This document shows positions 8,893 through 17,179 of a stretch of DNA of 40,867 bases, piece by piece. The DNA comes from Dethiothermospora halolimnae (GTDB lineage: Bacteria > Bacillota > Clostridia > Tissierellales > VENL01), in contig NZ_JBAKFX010000038.1 in NCBI RefSeq assembly GCF_037577855.1, positions 1-40,867 on the forward strand. Direction: 5' to 3'. Position numbers and translations under genes: made by a program. The notes beneath the pieces were generated by a model. That model saw only the letters and a program-made list of their open reading frames with translations, was not told the origin of the DNA and ran no database searches. Position 1 is the stretch's first letter. Each line of letters starts with the position of its first letter.

Positions 8893-10773
8893 TTAATTAA
8901 TAGTATCTTCTATTAACTTTACAACACTATTAACATCTAATTTATATTTAGAATACAGTAATTCCACTGCACCATGTTCAATAAATTCATCTGGTAACCC
9001 TATGTTTAAAACTTTACCTTTATAATTATTTTTTATAAGTAAACTGTTTACAGTATTCCCAAATCCACCACTAACTACATTATCCTCATAAGTTAATATA
9101 AGTTTATGATTCTTAGCAATATCTAGTATCAACTGTTCATCCAAGGGCTTTATAAATCTACCATTAACTAGAGTTACTTCTTTACCCTTCTCTTTAAGCT
9201 CCATTGCCACATTATAACCATAGTCCACCATTTTTCCCACTGCTAATATGGCGATATCTTTTCCTTCTAATATTACTTCACCTTTACCACATTCAACTTC
9301 ATAATTTTCAGATACATTGGTCATATCACAACTTACTCCCCTTGGATATCTAATGGCTAAAGGTCCTTTATTATAGCTTGCAGCAAATTTTATCATTTCC
9401 TTCATCTCTTTTCTATCCTTAGGGGCCATTATTGTCATATTAGGCATATGGGACAAAAATGATAAATCAAAAACACCGTGGTGGGTTTCTCCATCATTTC
9501 CCACAAGTCCTGCCCTATCAACAGCAAATACCACTGGGAGATTTTGAATGCATACATCATGTAAAACCTGATCGTAGCCTCTTTGTAAAAATGTTGAATA
9601 AACGGCAAAAAACGGTTTAAGGCCATTAGAAGCCAATCCAGCTGCAAGGGTTACTCCATGCTGTTCTGCTATACCTACATCAAAAAATCTTTTAGGAAAC
9701 TTACTGTGGAATTTAGCTAGCCCAGTACCAGCTGGCATAGCGGCTGTTATAGCTACTATATCATCATTTTCACATGCTAATTCTACAAGTGACTCTCCTA
9801 AAATATTTGAATACTTTGGAATATCAGTTTTTTTAACTGACTCTCCAGTTTCTATTTTAAAAGGTGATGCTCCATGATATTTATCTGGACTTTTTTCAGC
9901 AGGTAAATATCCCTTACCCTTCTTTGTTATAACATGTACTAAAGTAGGACCATTGATATTTTTAGCCCTATAAAGTGCACTAATAACTTCTTGAATATTA
10001 TGCCCATCCACTGGACCTATATATTTAAGCCCTAAGTCTTCAAATAGCATTCCCGGTATTAAAAAATATTTTACACTATCCTTAGCCTTTTCTGCAGTTT
10101 TATATACCTTTTTACCAATTGCCGGTATACTATTTAATATAGAACTTAAATCTTCCTTTACTTTTGAATATGTAGATGTGGTAGTTATTTTACTTAGATA
10201 CTTAGATAATCCACCAACGTTTTCCGATATGGACATATCATTATCATTTAATACCACTATTTGTTTTGTTCCCACTTCACCTATATGATTTAAGGCTTCA
10301 AAAGCCATTCCAGCAGTCATTGCACCATCACCAATAATACTTATTACATCATTCTTGTCATTTTTAACGTCCCTAGACAATGCAAATCCAAGTCCTGCCG
10401 ATATAGATGTAGAACTATGTCCTGTCTCAAATATATCATGTTCACTTTCATTTCGTTTAGGAAAGCCACTTAAACCATTAAATTGTCTTAGGGTATCAAA
10501 CTCATCTTTTCTTCCCGTCAGTATCTTGTGGACGTAGGCTTGATGACCTACGTCCCAGATTATTTTATCTTTTGGACTATTAAACACCCTATGAAGGGCT
10601 ATGGTAAGCTCTACAACTCCTAAATTTGAAGCTAAATGACCTCCTGTTTTTGATACCTTATCTATAATAAATTGTCTGATCTCTTCAGCTAAATTATTCA
10701 ATTCTGTAGTATTTAGTTTTTTAAAATCTTCCAAATTATTTATTTTTGCTAGAATTTTTCCCACTTTTAGCAT
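8893..10773 (-). CDS. dxs: 1-deoxy-D-xylulose-5-phosphate synthase
   Basis: Dxs is a thiamine-diphosphate enzyme that condenses pyruvate and glyceraldehyde 3-phosphate, the first step of the MEP isoprenoid pathway. Visible motifs: SKTGGHLASNLG near the N-terminus, GHQAYVHKILTGR, the ThDP/Mg motif GDGAMTAG, and DRAGLVGNDGETHHG in the transketolase pyrimidine domain. A transketolase C-terminal domain follows. At 626 residues it is full length. The ATG at 10773 overlaps the end of oapA by 38 nt, so coupled translation is likely. A GTG three codons later is an alternative, and neither has a strong ribosome binding site. IspA of the same pathway lies just across OLE RNA. Confidence 0.96.
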   Translation of the reverse strand: MLKVGKILAKINNLEDFKKLNTTELNNLAEEIRQFIIDKVSKTGGHLASNLGVVELTIALHRVFNSPKDKIIWDVGHQAYVHKILTGRKDEFDTLRQFNGLSGFPKRNESEHDIFETGHSSTSISAGLGFALSRDVKNDKNDVISIIGDGAMTAGMAFEALNHIGEVGTKQIVVLNDNDMSISENVGGLSKYLSKITTTSTYSKVKEDLSSILNSIPAIGKKVYKTAEKAKDSVKYFLIPGMLFEDLGLKYIGPVDGHNIQEVISALYRAKNINGPTLVHVITKKGKGYLPAEKSPDKYHGASPFKIETGESVKKTDIPKYSNILGESLVELACENDDIVAITAAMPAGTGLAKFHSKFPKRFFDVGIAEQHGVTLAAGLASNGLKPFFAVYSTFLQRGYDQVLHDVCIQNLPVVFAVDRAGLVGNDGETHHGVFDLSFLSHMPNMTIMAPKDRKEMKEMIKFAASYNKGPLAIRYPRGVSCDMTNVSENYEVECGKGEVILEGKDIAILAVGKMVDYGYNVAMELKEKGKEVTLVNGRFIKPLDEQLILDIAKNHKLILTYEDNVVSGGFGNTVNSLLIKNNYKGKVLNIGLPDEFIEHGAVELLYSKYKLDVNSVVKLIEDTIN

Positions 10774-11404
10774 CTCTCTTTCTTTTATTTTTTCTTTTCT
10801 TCAAACTAGGTAAAACATCTATTTTTAATTTTTTATCTAAAAAGTAAACTACTTTTGATGTATAATATATTATAGTCTCATTTTTAGATATAGCGATCTC
10901 TTTTCCCAATGCCTTTCCACCAACGGTTAATGCAGCAACAAATGCACTCATAGCTGCACTTATATAAACCGTATTAATAATTCCATATTTTGAAGCAAGT
11001 TTTGTAACGATAATTGTTCCAGCTGCTCCACTGACTATACCACTAATATCACCTATTACATCATTGCAAAAGTTAGATACAGGTCCTGCATTTCTTACCA
11101 GTCTTATGGCATACTTTGCCTCCTTCACCCTATTGGCAGCCATGGCATGAAATGGTTCTTCTTTGGAAGCAGCAACTGCTATTCCTATTGTATCAAAAAA
11201 AACTCCTAATATAACTATAAGTATTAGTATTATAAATGCTATGGAAATTTCTATACTTTCTAAGATTCCAACTGAAACCAAACTAACCATTATTGCTATA
11301 GAAAAAGTAATTATAGATACAAGTATTATCCATTTGAAGTTGTACTTTTTTAATATACTATTTTGACTATTTTTCTTTTTGTTATTTTTATCATCTTCCG
11401 ACAA
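10736..11404 (-). CDS. oapA: OLE RNA-associated membrane protein OapA
   Basis: OapA binds the large OLE RNA and places it at the cell membrane (shown in Bacillus halodurans, now Halalkalibacterium). The 222-residue protein has a basic, asparagine-rich N-terminus, two adjacent membrane segments (about 24-47 and 54-78), and a conserved soluble stretch with DTIGIAVAASKEEPFHAM. An Asp/Gly-rich hydrophobic stretch (CNDVIGDISGIVSGAAG), at least one more membrane segment (about 145-165), and a strongly basic C-terminus (KKRKNKRKRDAKSGK) fit for RNA contact follow. It starts at TTG, 6 nt after GGAGGT. It lies immediately downstream of the OLE RNA gene and overlaps dxs. Identification rests on the RNA next to it, topology and motif appearance; no database search was run. 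Confidence 0.9.
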   Translation of the reverse strand: MSEDDKNNKKKNSQNSILKKYNFKWIILVSIITFSIAIMVSLVSVGILESIEISIAFIILILIVILGVFFDTIGIAVAASKEEPFHAMAANRVKEAKYAIRLVRNAGPVSNFCNDVIGDISGIVSGAAGTIIVTKLASKYGIINTVYISAAMSAFVAALTVGGKALGKEIAISKNETIIYYTSKVVYFLDKKLKIDVLPSLKKRKNKRKRDAKSGKNSSKNK

Positions 11405-11439
11405 AACACTACCTCCATTATTATAAATATAGAAATAAA

Positions 11440-11460
11440 GCTGATAGCCAAGCTATCAGC
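11440..11460 (-). terminator. Hairpin at the 3' end of OLE RNA
   Basis: GCTGATAGC and GCTATCAGC pair around a 3-nt loop and are followed on the minus strand by TTTATTTCT. It may be the RNA's final stem, a partial terminator or a processing signal. The downstream oapA ribosome binding site starts about 20 nt later, so some readthrough is expected. Confidence 0.5.
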
Positions 11461-12047
11461 CCCTTATAAGTGGCAGTATATTAGATAAATTTTGTGACTT
11501 AGGTCTAGCAGGGTTTCCCAGACAGAAACTGCTTGTCGCCATCACAGCGGTTCCCCTTTAATCCTGTCTCTATTCTGTCACCTAGAATAGGGCTAGATTA
11601 CCACTTAGTGCACACTGTAATCCCCAATATACCTCTTATATTTAAGAACAGTCTAGGAGTTTTCCTCAACAGCCATACTAACTCTTAGCCTCTTTTGCAA
11701 AGTAGGTTTCAACGGCAAAATCTCCTATACCATGGGCCCATAGTTAGATAGATCGCGACCATTTTCCACCTATTTCACTCAAGGCAGGCTACGCTGCACA
11801 TAGCTTGCACCATATGCAGGTTACTCTCCCGTTATTGCCCATTAAATAATAAAGGGAGTCTCCACGGAGGTAGGGTCATCGCCCACATGCCATTGTAGAT
11901 CGCCCCATCCTCCTTACTCCCAGAAACGACCCCCGACTGGGCGTCAGCAGCCGAAACCAGGAACTTCATCGATGTGCCCTTTGACGGATTTTTAGGCCCG
12001 CCCTCAAAGTTAGTTGTACTGACTAGAATACTGTGCCACTCTAGACT
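11440..12047 (-). ncRNA. OLE RNA (ornate, large, extremophilic)
   Basis: This ~608-nt stretch is much richer in GC than its surroundings and holds no credible gene. It sits between ispA and an OapA-like membrane protein gene, the known location of OLE RNA, whose usual length is about 610 nt. The minus strand contains characteristic segments such as GGGCACATCGATGAAG and GAGGGCGGGCC. The two ends can pair: AGTGGC and AGTAT (12040-12028, with a 2-nt bulge) match ATACT and GCCACT (11479-11469), closing the whole RNA. A sigma-A-like promoter places the 5' end near 12047. OLE forms a membrane ribonucleoprotein with OapA and other partners and affects stress tolerance in known hosts. Exact ends are inferred. 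Confidence 0.92.
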
Positions 12048-12054
12048 AGAAATA

Positions 12055-12083
12055 ATTATAACATAGTCTAATATTAATTTCAA
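12055..12083 (-). promoter_or_regulatory. Sigma-A-type promoter of OLE RNA
   Basis: On the minus strand TTGAAA (12078-12083), a 17-nt spacer and TATAAT (12055-12060) form a near-consensus promoter. It starts 35 nt beyond the ispA stop codon and predicts a start about 7 nt before the first paired bases of OLE RNA. The RNA could therefore be made separately from ispA readthrough. Confidence 0.7.
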
Positions 12084-12117
12084 ACTAATAACAAAGATTA
12101 TATTACCTATTAACAGA

Positions 12118-13011
12118 TTACATATCTCTGTTTAACAAGAAATATGCCAGCTCTTTTAAAATATTTATATTTTTTTTATCAAATTTATTAAGGCTAGTAA
12201 TAGCAAAATTATATAATTCTTTCGACTTTTCTATTGAAGAATCCATACCATATAGTGATACATAGGTTGCCTTATGATTATCCTCATCACTTCCAATATC
12301 TTTCCCTAATTTATCCATATCCCCAATCTTATCTAGTATGTCATCCCGAATTTGAAAACCTAATCCTATAGATTTACCATAATCCCTTAGTAAATTTATT
12401 TCATCGTCATTAGCTCCTCCTATAATAGCTCCAGAAACAATTGATGCCTCGATTAATGCCGATGTTTTGTTATTATGAATAAAATCTAAGGCCCTTTGGT
12501 CAATACCACTATCCTCCGATTCTATATCTACTACCTGACCACCTATCATTCCAAAAACTCCAGCTGCATTGCTTATTTCCTTTAATGCCTTTAAATATCT
12601 TTCACTATTACTTTTAGTATTAAAAACATGACTTATCATAGTCTCATAAGCAAAGTTTAACAGACCATCTCCAGCTAAAATAGCAAGGTTCTCTCCATAA
12701 ACTTTATGGTTTGTTGGTTTTCCCCTTCTAAAATCATCATTATCCATACAGGGTAAGTCATCATGTATTAACGAATATGTATGTATCATTTCCATTGCAG
12801 CTGCAAAGGGTAATGCCTCTTTATAATCACCATTAAATATTTCACAGGTTTTTAATATTAAAAAGGGTCTAAGCCTTTTTCCCCCAGCAAATATGCTATA
12901 TCTCATAGATTCAAAGATTCTTTTCTGTAGACTATTACTTTTAGGTAATATTTCATTTAAGTATTCTTCTATTGTTTCACTATATTTTCCCAGTTCATTG
13001 CTTATATCCAT
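12118..13011 (-). CDS. ispA: Polyprenyl (farnesyl/geranyl) diphosphate synthase
   Basis: This cytoplasmic prenyltransferase joins isopentenyl diphosphate to allylic diphosphates. It carries the first Asp-rich motif DDLPCMDND (about 88-96, DDxxxxD type), the GGKRLRP substrate motif, GQVVDIES, and the second Asp-rich motif FQIRDDILD. At 297 residues it matches bacterial IspA. GGAGG precedes the ATG. It follows xseB by 9 nt, giving the conserved xseA-xseB-ispA-dxs order, here interrupted by OLE RNA and oapA. Product chain length (C10, C15 or C20) cannot be decided by eye, though the context favours farnesyl diphosphate. Confidence 0.94.
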   Translation of the reverse strand: MDISNELGKYSETIEEYLNEILPKSNSLQKRIFESMRYSIFAGGKRLRPFLILKTCEIFNGDYKEALPFAAAMEMIHTYSLIHDDLPCMDNDDFRRGKPTNHKVYGENLAILAGDGLLNFAYETMISHVFNTKSNSERYLKALKEISNAAGVFGMIGGQVVDIESEDSGIDQRALDFIHNNKTSALIEASIVSGAIIGGANDDEINLLRDYGKSIGLGFQIRDDILDKIGDMDKLGKDIGSDEDNHKATYVSLYGMDSSIEKSKELYNFAITSLNKFDKKNINILKELAYFLLNRDM

Positions 13012-13020
13012 AATTTCCTC

Positions 13021-13254
13021 CTAAAAATCATTAAAATCCTGTTCCTCTAATGTACCATCTTCTTTTTCTAGTATAGTTTTTATCTCCCCATCCATATCAT
13101 TAAGTATTTTATTACAATGTCTATACAAATCAATTCCTTCTTTAAATTTAGACAAGGATGAATCAATATCTAAATTCCCTTCTTCCAGTTCTTTAACTAT
13201 GATTTCCAAATTATCAAAAGCTTCTTCAAAGGACAAGTTTTTATTCTTTGTCAT
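13021..13254 (-). CDS. xseB: Exodeoxyribonuclease VII small subunit
   Basis: XseB is the small helical subunit that binds XseA in several copies to form exonuclease VII, which degrades single-stranded DNA from both ends. The 77-residue protein has the family pattern SFEEAFDNLEIIVKELEEGNLDIDSSLSKFKEGI and forms a two-helix coiled coil. Its ATG lies inside the last codons of xseA (14-nt overlap), preceded by GAAGGGAT, which suggests coupled translation and matched subunit synthesis. Confidence 0.95.
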   Translation of the reverse strand: MTKNKNLSFEEAFDNLEIIVKELEEGNLDIDSSLSKFKEGIDLYRHCNKILNDMDGEIKTILEKEDGTLEEQDFNDF

Positions 13255-14470
13255 AGTTATCCCTTCTTCCTTCCTTTTTATCTAAAACTTTTACTTTTAC
13301 ATCACCATCATGTAAAAGTACATCTAACTTTTCATCTATATCAACTTCTTTTATAGAATTGATCACATGTCCCTCATCGTTAATTAATAAAGAGTAGCCC
13401 CTATTAAGAACCGATAGGGGACTTAAAGAATCAAGTTTAGCTCCTAAATTCATTAAATCTTTATTAAGTATATTTTTTCTATGTATAATATTTCTACTTA
13501 GATCTTTATATAACCTTCTTAACTGTTCCCTATTGTTCTTAAGTTCATTTTCAGGAGACCTATTGATTAAGCTTTTTTTCATATATTCAAGTTTATCCCT
13601 TTTATTATTTAAATCCATATTATAATTATAAACTAATCTTGAGAATATCTGATTTAATTTATCCATTAAATCTTCTCTTCTAGGAACAGCCAACTCTCCA
13701 GCTGACGATGGGGTAGGAGCCCTTAAGTCAGCTACAAAGTCGGCAATGGTAAAGTCTGTCTCATGGCCAACAGCCGAAATAATAGGGGTGGATAATTCAT
13801 ATATAGTTTTAGCAACATCTTCTTCATTAAAACACCATAATTCCTCTATTGAACCGCCCCCTCTTCCAGTAATGATTAAATCAATGTCATCCCTCGTATC
13901 AAAATATTTTAATCCTTTGCATACTTCTTGATGGGCCCTTTGACCTTGTACTAAAACAGGATAAATTAATATATTAGCACTGGGTAACCGTCTCTTTATT
14001 ACCGTTATAATATCCCTAACTGCTGCTCCAGTAGATGAAGTAACAACCCCTACCTTCTTAGGTAAAAAGGGTAATTCCTTTTTATGAATCTTATTAAACA
14101 GCCCCTGTTTTTCTAGTTTGTTTTTCAATTGTTCAAATGCAATAAATAAATCCCCTATGCCTTTAGGCTTCATGCTATTTACATATAGTTGATAACTGCC
14201 ATCCTTATCATATACCGATATATATCCCTTAGCTACAACATTTACTCCGTCTTTAGGGTCAAACTGGATTTGTCCTGCATGACTTTTAAACATAACACAT
14301 CTAATTCTACTGCTACTATCTTTAAGGGTAAAGTACATATGTCCAGTATAATGATGTTTAAAGTTAGATATCTCCCCTTCAACACTAATATTATGTAATA
14401 TGGGATCTCCATCTATTATTCTTTTTATATAATTATTAACTTCTTTAACCTTTAGTGGCTTTAATTCCAT
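13241..14470 (-). CDS. xseA: Exodeoxyribonuclease VII large subunit
   Basis: XseA is the catalytic subunit of exonuclease VII. An N-terminal OB-fold (about 1-95; VEGEISNFKHHYTGHMYFTLKD) precedes the nuclease domain with VVTSSTGAAVRDI, the GRGGGSIEELWCFNEE motif and SAVGHETDFTIADFVADLRAPTPS. A coiled-coil region and a C-terminal PLSVLNRGYSLL segment follow. At 409 residues it is typical. GGAGG lies 6 nt before the ATG. It starts 13 nt after the TsaD-like gene and overlaps xseB by 14 nt. Confidence 0.96.
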   Translation of the reverse strand: MELKPLKVKEVNNYIKRIIDGDPILHNISVEGEISNFKHHYTGHMYFTLKDSSSRIRCVMFKSHAGQIQFDPKDGVNVVAKGYISVYDKDGSYQLYVNSMKPKGIGDLFIAFEQLKNKLEKQGLFNKIHKKELPFLPKKVGVVTSSTGAAVRDIITVIKRRLPSANILIYPVLVQGQRAHQEVCKGLKYFDTRDDIDLIITGRGGGSIEELWCFNEEDVAKTIYELSTPIISAVGHETDFTIADFVADLRAPTPSSAGELAVPRREDLMDKLNQIFSRLVYNYNMDLNNKRDKLEYMKKSLINRSPENELKNNREQLRRLYKDLSRNIIHRKNILNKDLMNLGAKLDSLSPLSVLNRGYSLLINDEGHVINSIKEVDIDEKLDVLLHDGDVKVKVLDKKEGRRDNYDKE

Positions 14471-14483
14471 AAAACTCCTCCAC

Positions 14484-15428
14484 TTAAATTCCTCTTTTTA
14501 CACTTCCTAAGTATGCTATACCTACAGCATTATCGGTACAATACTTTATATTTGGGTATATTACATTAACTGCTTTATCTTTTCCTATATTGTAGTGAAT
14601 TATATTTCTTATATATTTGTTCGATGCAACTCCTCCTATAATCACAACATCTTTTACATTAAATCTTTTAATAGCATTTTCTAATATACTAACCAATGAA
14701 TACCCTACACAATAAAATGTAGTTTTAATAATATCTTCTTTATTTTCACCATCCATTGATCTATAAAGAAAAGTCTCTATTCCTGAAAAGTTAATTTCCA
14801 TACCACTGGTGCTAATAGGCTTTTTCATTTTTAAAATTTCTCCATTTTCTAAATATGTTTCCATTTCTTTACCACAGGGGAAAGCCATCCCTAATTTTAC
14901 ACCAATTCGGTCAATTAATTGCCCCGCACTAATATCTTTACTTCCCCCTACTATATCTATTTCATAATTTCTTTTATTATCTTTTACATATAGTAATTCC
15001 GTTGTTCCCCCTGAGATATGTAAAGCCAGAAACTCTTTTGGAGTTTTAACTTTATTAAAAGCCGCACCTATATGTCCATCTTGATGGGTAAATTCTTTAT
15101 ATTCAACCCCAAGTGTTTTTGCAAGAATATATGCCTGTCCCTTTGATACATTAAAAACAGGCATATATGAATCTTTAATATTTCTAGGTTTTATACTGGC
15201 AGAAACAGTTACTATCTTAGATAGATCAATTTCCTTTGTCAGTTGATCTATCATACTTGGCATATTATTTATATGCTGAAAAATAGCTTCCTGTTGCCTT
15301 AAGCCCCTTTTTCCTTTTTTTACTTCTAAAACTTTTCTTATATCAGACAATATACTTCCATTATCATCAACTACAGCCATTGAAGTTGTGTATGCACTTG
15401 TATCAATGCCTAGAAAGTATTTACTCAT
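14484..15428 (-). CDS. TsaD/Kae1-like (Gcp, M22 family) paralog
   Basis: The protein belongs to the ASKHA ATPase fold of TsaD/Kae1, formerly called O-sialoglycoprotein endopeptidase. It has an N-terminal nucleotide-binding start (FLGIDTSAYTTSMAVVD), the metal-binding HQDGH at 115-119, HISGGTTELLYV, and the C-terminal IGGVASNKYIR. At 314 residues it is shorter than TsaD, and its position between nusB and xseA is typical of a clostridial paralog rather than the tRNA t6A enzyme itself. I chose the ATG at 15428, which overlaps the nusB stop; a TTG at 15437 is an alternative. Neither has a good ribosome binding site, so translation is probably coupled to nusB. Its function is not established. Confidence 0.85.
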   Translation of the reverse strand: MSKYFLGIDTSAYTTSMAVVDDNGSILSDIRKVLEVKKGKRGLRQQEAIFQHINNMPSMIDQLTKEIDLSKIVTVSASIKPRNIKDSYMPVFNVSKGQAYILAKTLGVEYKEFTHQDGHIGAAFNKVKTPKEFLALHISGGTTELLYVKDNKRNYEIDIVGGSKDISAGQLIDRIGVKLGMAFPCGKEMETYLENGEILKMKKPISTSGMEINFSGIETFLYRSMDGENKEDIIKTTFYCVGYSLVSILENAIKRFNVKDVVIIGGVASNKYIRNIIHYNIGKDKAVNVIYPNIKYCTDNAVGIAYLGSVKRGI

Positions 15429-15831
15429 TTGAATCAATAGTTCTGACTAAACTTCCTAAAATCCCATTAATAAATTTGCCAGCTTCATCGGTACTATATT
15501 TTTTCCCAATTTCTAAGGCTTCATTAATTGAAACTTTAAAAGGTATATCGTCCTTATATAGGATTTCATAAACTGCTATTCTAATTATTGCCAAATCTAC
15601 TTTAGCTATTCTATTAATTTTCCATTTTTTAGAATGTTTTTGAATTTTCTCGTCTATATTGGCTAAATTTTCTATAATAGCCCTTGCTGTACTCCTTATA
15701 TATCCCAATTCTTCATCTCTAAAATTATTATTCTTTATAAAAGTTTCAATTTCTTCTTCAGAATAGTTCTCGTTAACTCCCATCTGAAATAATAATTTCA
15801 TTGTAGATTCCCTTGCATGTCTTCTTCCCAT
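15421..15831 (-). CDS. nusB: Transcription antitermination factor NusB
   Basis: NusB, with NusE (S10), binds boxA and supports antitermination of rRNA transcription. The protein is a 136-residue all-helical NusB fold starting MGRRHARESTMKLLFQM and containing WKINRIAKVDLAIIRIAVYEIL and the C-terminal NEALEIGKKYSTDEAGKFINGIL, all family hallmarks. AAGGAGG precedes the ATG. It is followed, with an 8-nt overlap, by the TsaD-like gene. Confidence 0.96.
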   Translation of the reverse strand: MGRRHARESTMKLLFQMGVNENYSEEEIETFIKNNNFRDEELGYIRSTARAIIENLANIDEKIQKHSKKWKINRIAKVDLAIIRIAVYEILYKDDIPFKVSINEALEIGKKYSTDEAGKFINGILGSLVRTIDSNE

Positions 15832-15889
15832 ATTTATCCTCCTTGTATTTCATGTACTTATTTTTATCTATTTTGTATTATTATATGTA

Positions 15890-16117
15890 TTATTTAAATT
15901 TGCTAGGAGGAAGTATTTTGTCTAATAATTCCACTAGGCTTTCCCTACTATCAATCTTACTACCAAAATAGCCACCTAGGATTATACAGATACAGATAAA
16001 CAAAACCTTAAAAAAGCCTATTATAAGGACTGATATTCCAATGATAAATCCAACTAATCCTCCTATAAATTTCCCATAATTATTACCAAATATCTCCATA
16101 ATTTTTTCTCTAAACAT
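15890..16117 (-). CDS. Small membrane protein, DUF2273
   Basis: This 75-residue protein has one or two hydrophobic segments (about 14-50, with GGLVGFIIGISVLIIGFFKVL and a glycine-rich ILGGYFGSKID), the appearance of the DUF2273 family. These proteins accompany Asp23 and AmaP in the envelope stress module of Firmicutes; their role is unknown. I chose the ATG at 16117 because AGAGGTG lies 6 nt upstream; the GTG at 16126 overlaps that site. It lies 19 nt after amaP, in the same transcript. Confidence 0.85.
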   Translation of the reverse strand: MFREKIMEIFGNNYGKFIGGLVGFIIGISVLIIGFFKVLFICICIILGGYFGSKIDSRESLVELLDKILPPSKFK

Positions 16118-16136
16118 AGTTAACACCTCTTAAATA

Positions 16137-16679
16137 TTATTTCATAACTCTCATTGGTGTTGTAATATTATCTATATTTATCATAACATCGGTCACATTT
16201 ATCCCAGTGGATTCTTCTATATATCCTTTTATTTCCCCTTGTAATCCTTCTGTTATTTCTGGAATGTTAACATCTGGAGTAACCGCTCCTTTTATTTTTA
16301 TGGAAACCCCATCATCCATCAGATCTATCATAGTTTTTATATTACTTATTCCATTTGATTTGTCGGCAACTGAATTAACTAAGCCCTTAATAGTCTCTGT
16401 AGATATTTTCAAATCTCCATGCTTAGTATGTTTAACTATATATCCCATTTGTGGCTTCTTTTTAGCTCCAGATATTAAAAATTTTATACTAACAAGAAAA
16501 AAGGCTAGTCCCACTAAAGTATACCAATAATTTCCCTTGATATTTTCTAAAAACTTTGTTACGTTGTCAATAGACGATATGCTTAAATTGAGTTTAAAGG
16601 GAAAAATCATAATTAAGATAGATACCAATGCAAGACAAAATGTATACAGTGATAATATTATCCTGTCAAATAATTTCAT
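16137..16679 (-). CDS. amaP: Alkaline shock response membrane anchor protein AmaP
   Basis: AmaP fixes Asp23 to the membrane in staphylococci. The 180-residue protein has two membrane segments near the N-terminus (about 8-30 and 54-71), a KKPQMGYIVK stretch, and a C-terminal Asp23-like domain (about 85-180) ending in DVMINIDNITTPMRVMK. Its neighbours, an Asp23 protein before and DUF2273 after, complete the usual trio. AAGGTG precedes the ATG. The gap to asp23 holds a hairpin and a possible -10 (TATAAT, 16696-16701), so it may be expressed partly on its own. Confidence 0.88.
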   Translation of the reverse strand: MKLFDRIILSLYTFCLALVSILIMIFPFKLNLSISSIDNVTKFLENIKGNYWYTLVGLAFFLVSIKFLISGAKKKPQMGYIVKHTKHGDLKISTETIKGLVNSVADKSNGISNIKTMIDLMDDGVSIKIKGAVTPDVNIPEITEGLQGEIKGYIEESTGINVTDVMINIDNITTPMRVMK

Positions 16680-16708
16680 CTAAACACCTTCCTTTATTAT
16701 ACTAAATT

Positions 16709-16734
16709 TAACCCTCTGAAAAATCAGAGGGTTA
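16709..16734 (-). terminator. Hairpin between asp23 and amaP
   Basis: An 11-bp stem (16709-16719 with 16724-16734; CCCTCTGA/TCAGAGGG) with a 4-nt loop follows the asp23 stop directly. The following sequence, AATTTAG, is a poor T run, so it may be a leaky terminator or mRNA-stabilising hairpin that lowers amaP relative to asp23. Confidence 0.55.
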
Positions 16735-17142
16735 TTATTTAACTCTTTGAGACTGTTCTTCCTTAGGTTCCTTAGGTTCTTTCTCAATATTAACACCTTG
16801 AATATTTATATTTACTTCCACAACGTTTAAACCTGTCATAGTTTCAACAGCATTTTTAACACTCTCTTGAACTTCCCAGGCTACCTCTGGAATTTTCGCT
16901 CCATACTCTACTACTATGTACAAATCTATTGCTGATTCTGTTTCACCTACTTCAACCTTTACACCCTTAGATAAATTCTTCTTACCTAGCATCTCGGCTA
17001 TACCGCCGGCTATACCACCACTCATTCCAGCAACACCCTTTACATCTGTTGCCGCTAGACCTGCTATAATACCTACAACTTCATCTGCAATTTTAATTTG
17101 TCCATGTTCTATCATTTCATCTCTGTTTATATCATTTTCCAT
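16735..17142 (-). CDS. Asp23/Gls24 family envelope stress response protein
   Basis: Asp23 proteins are abundant membrane-associated proteins linked to cell envelope homeostasis and alkaline or antibiotic stress. The 135-residue protein has the family pattern IADEVVGIIAGLAATDVKGVAGM and the C-terminal GLNVVEVNINIQGV followed by a charged tail. I chose the ATG at 17142, which has AGGGGGTG 6 nt upstream, over the GTG at 17151. It has its own sigma-A-like promoter overlapping the end of spoIIIAH, consistent with vegetative expression independent of the sporulation operon. Confidence 0.93.
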   Translation of the reverse strand: MENDINRDEMIEHGQIKIADEVVGIIAGLAATDVKGVAGMSGGIAGGIAEMLGKKNLSKGVKVEVGETESAIDLYIVVEYGAKIPEVAWEVQESVKNAVETMTGLNVVEVNINIQGVNIEKEPKEPKEEQSQRVK

Positions 17143-17179
17143 ATGTTGCACCCCCTGCTTTTCTATAGTTTACATGAGT

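Noticed and set aside
9435..9647. 70-residue minus-strand ORF inside dxs
   Set aside because: It is an alternative frame of a well-supported gene with no start signals.
11832..12083. 83-residue minus-strand ORF between ispA and oapA
   Set aside because: It spans the OLE promoter and the 5' part of OLE RNA, has no ribosome binding site, and its codons follow the structured RNA rather than protein-like usage.
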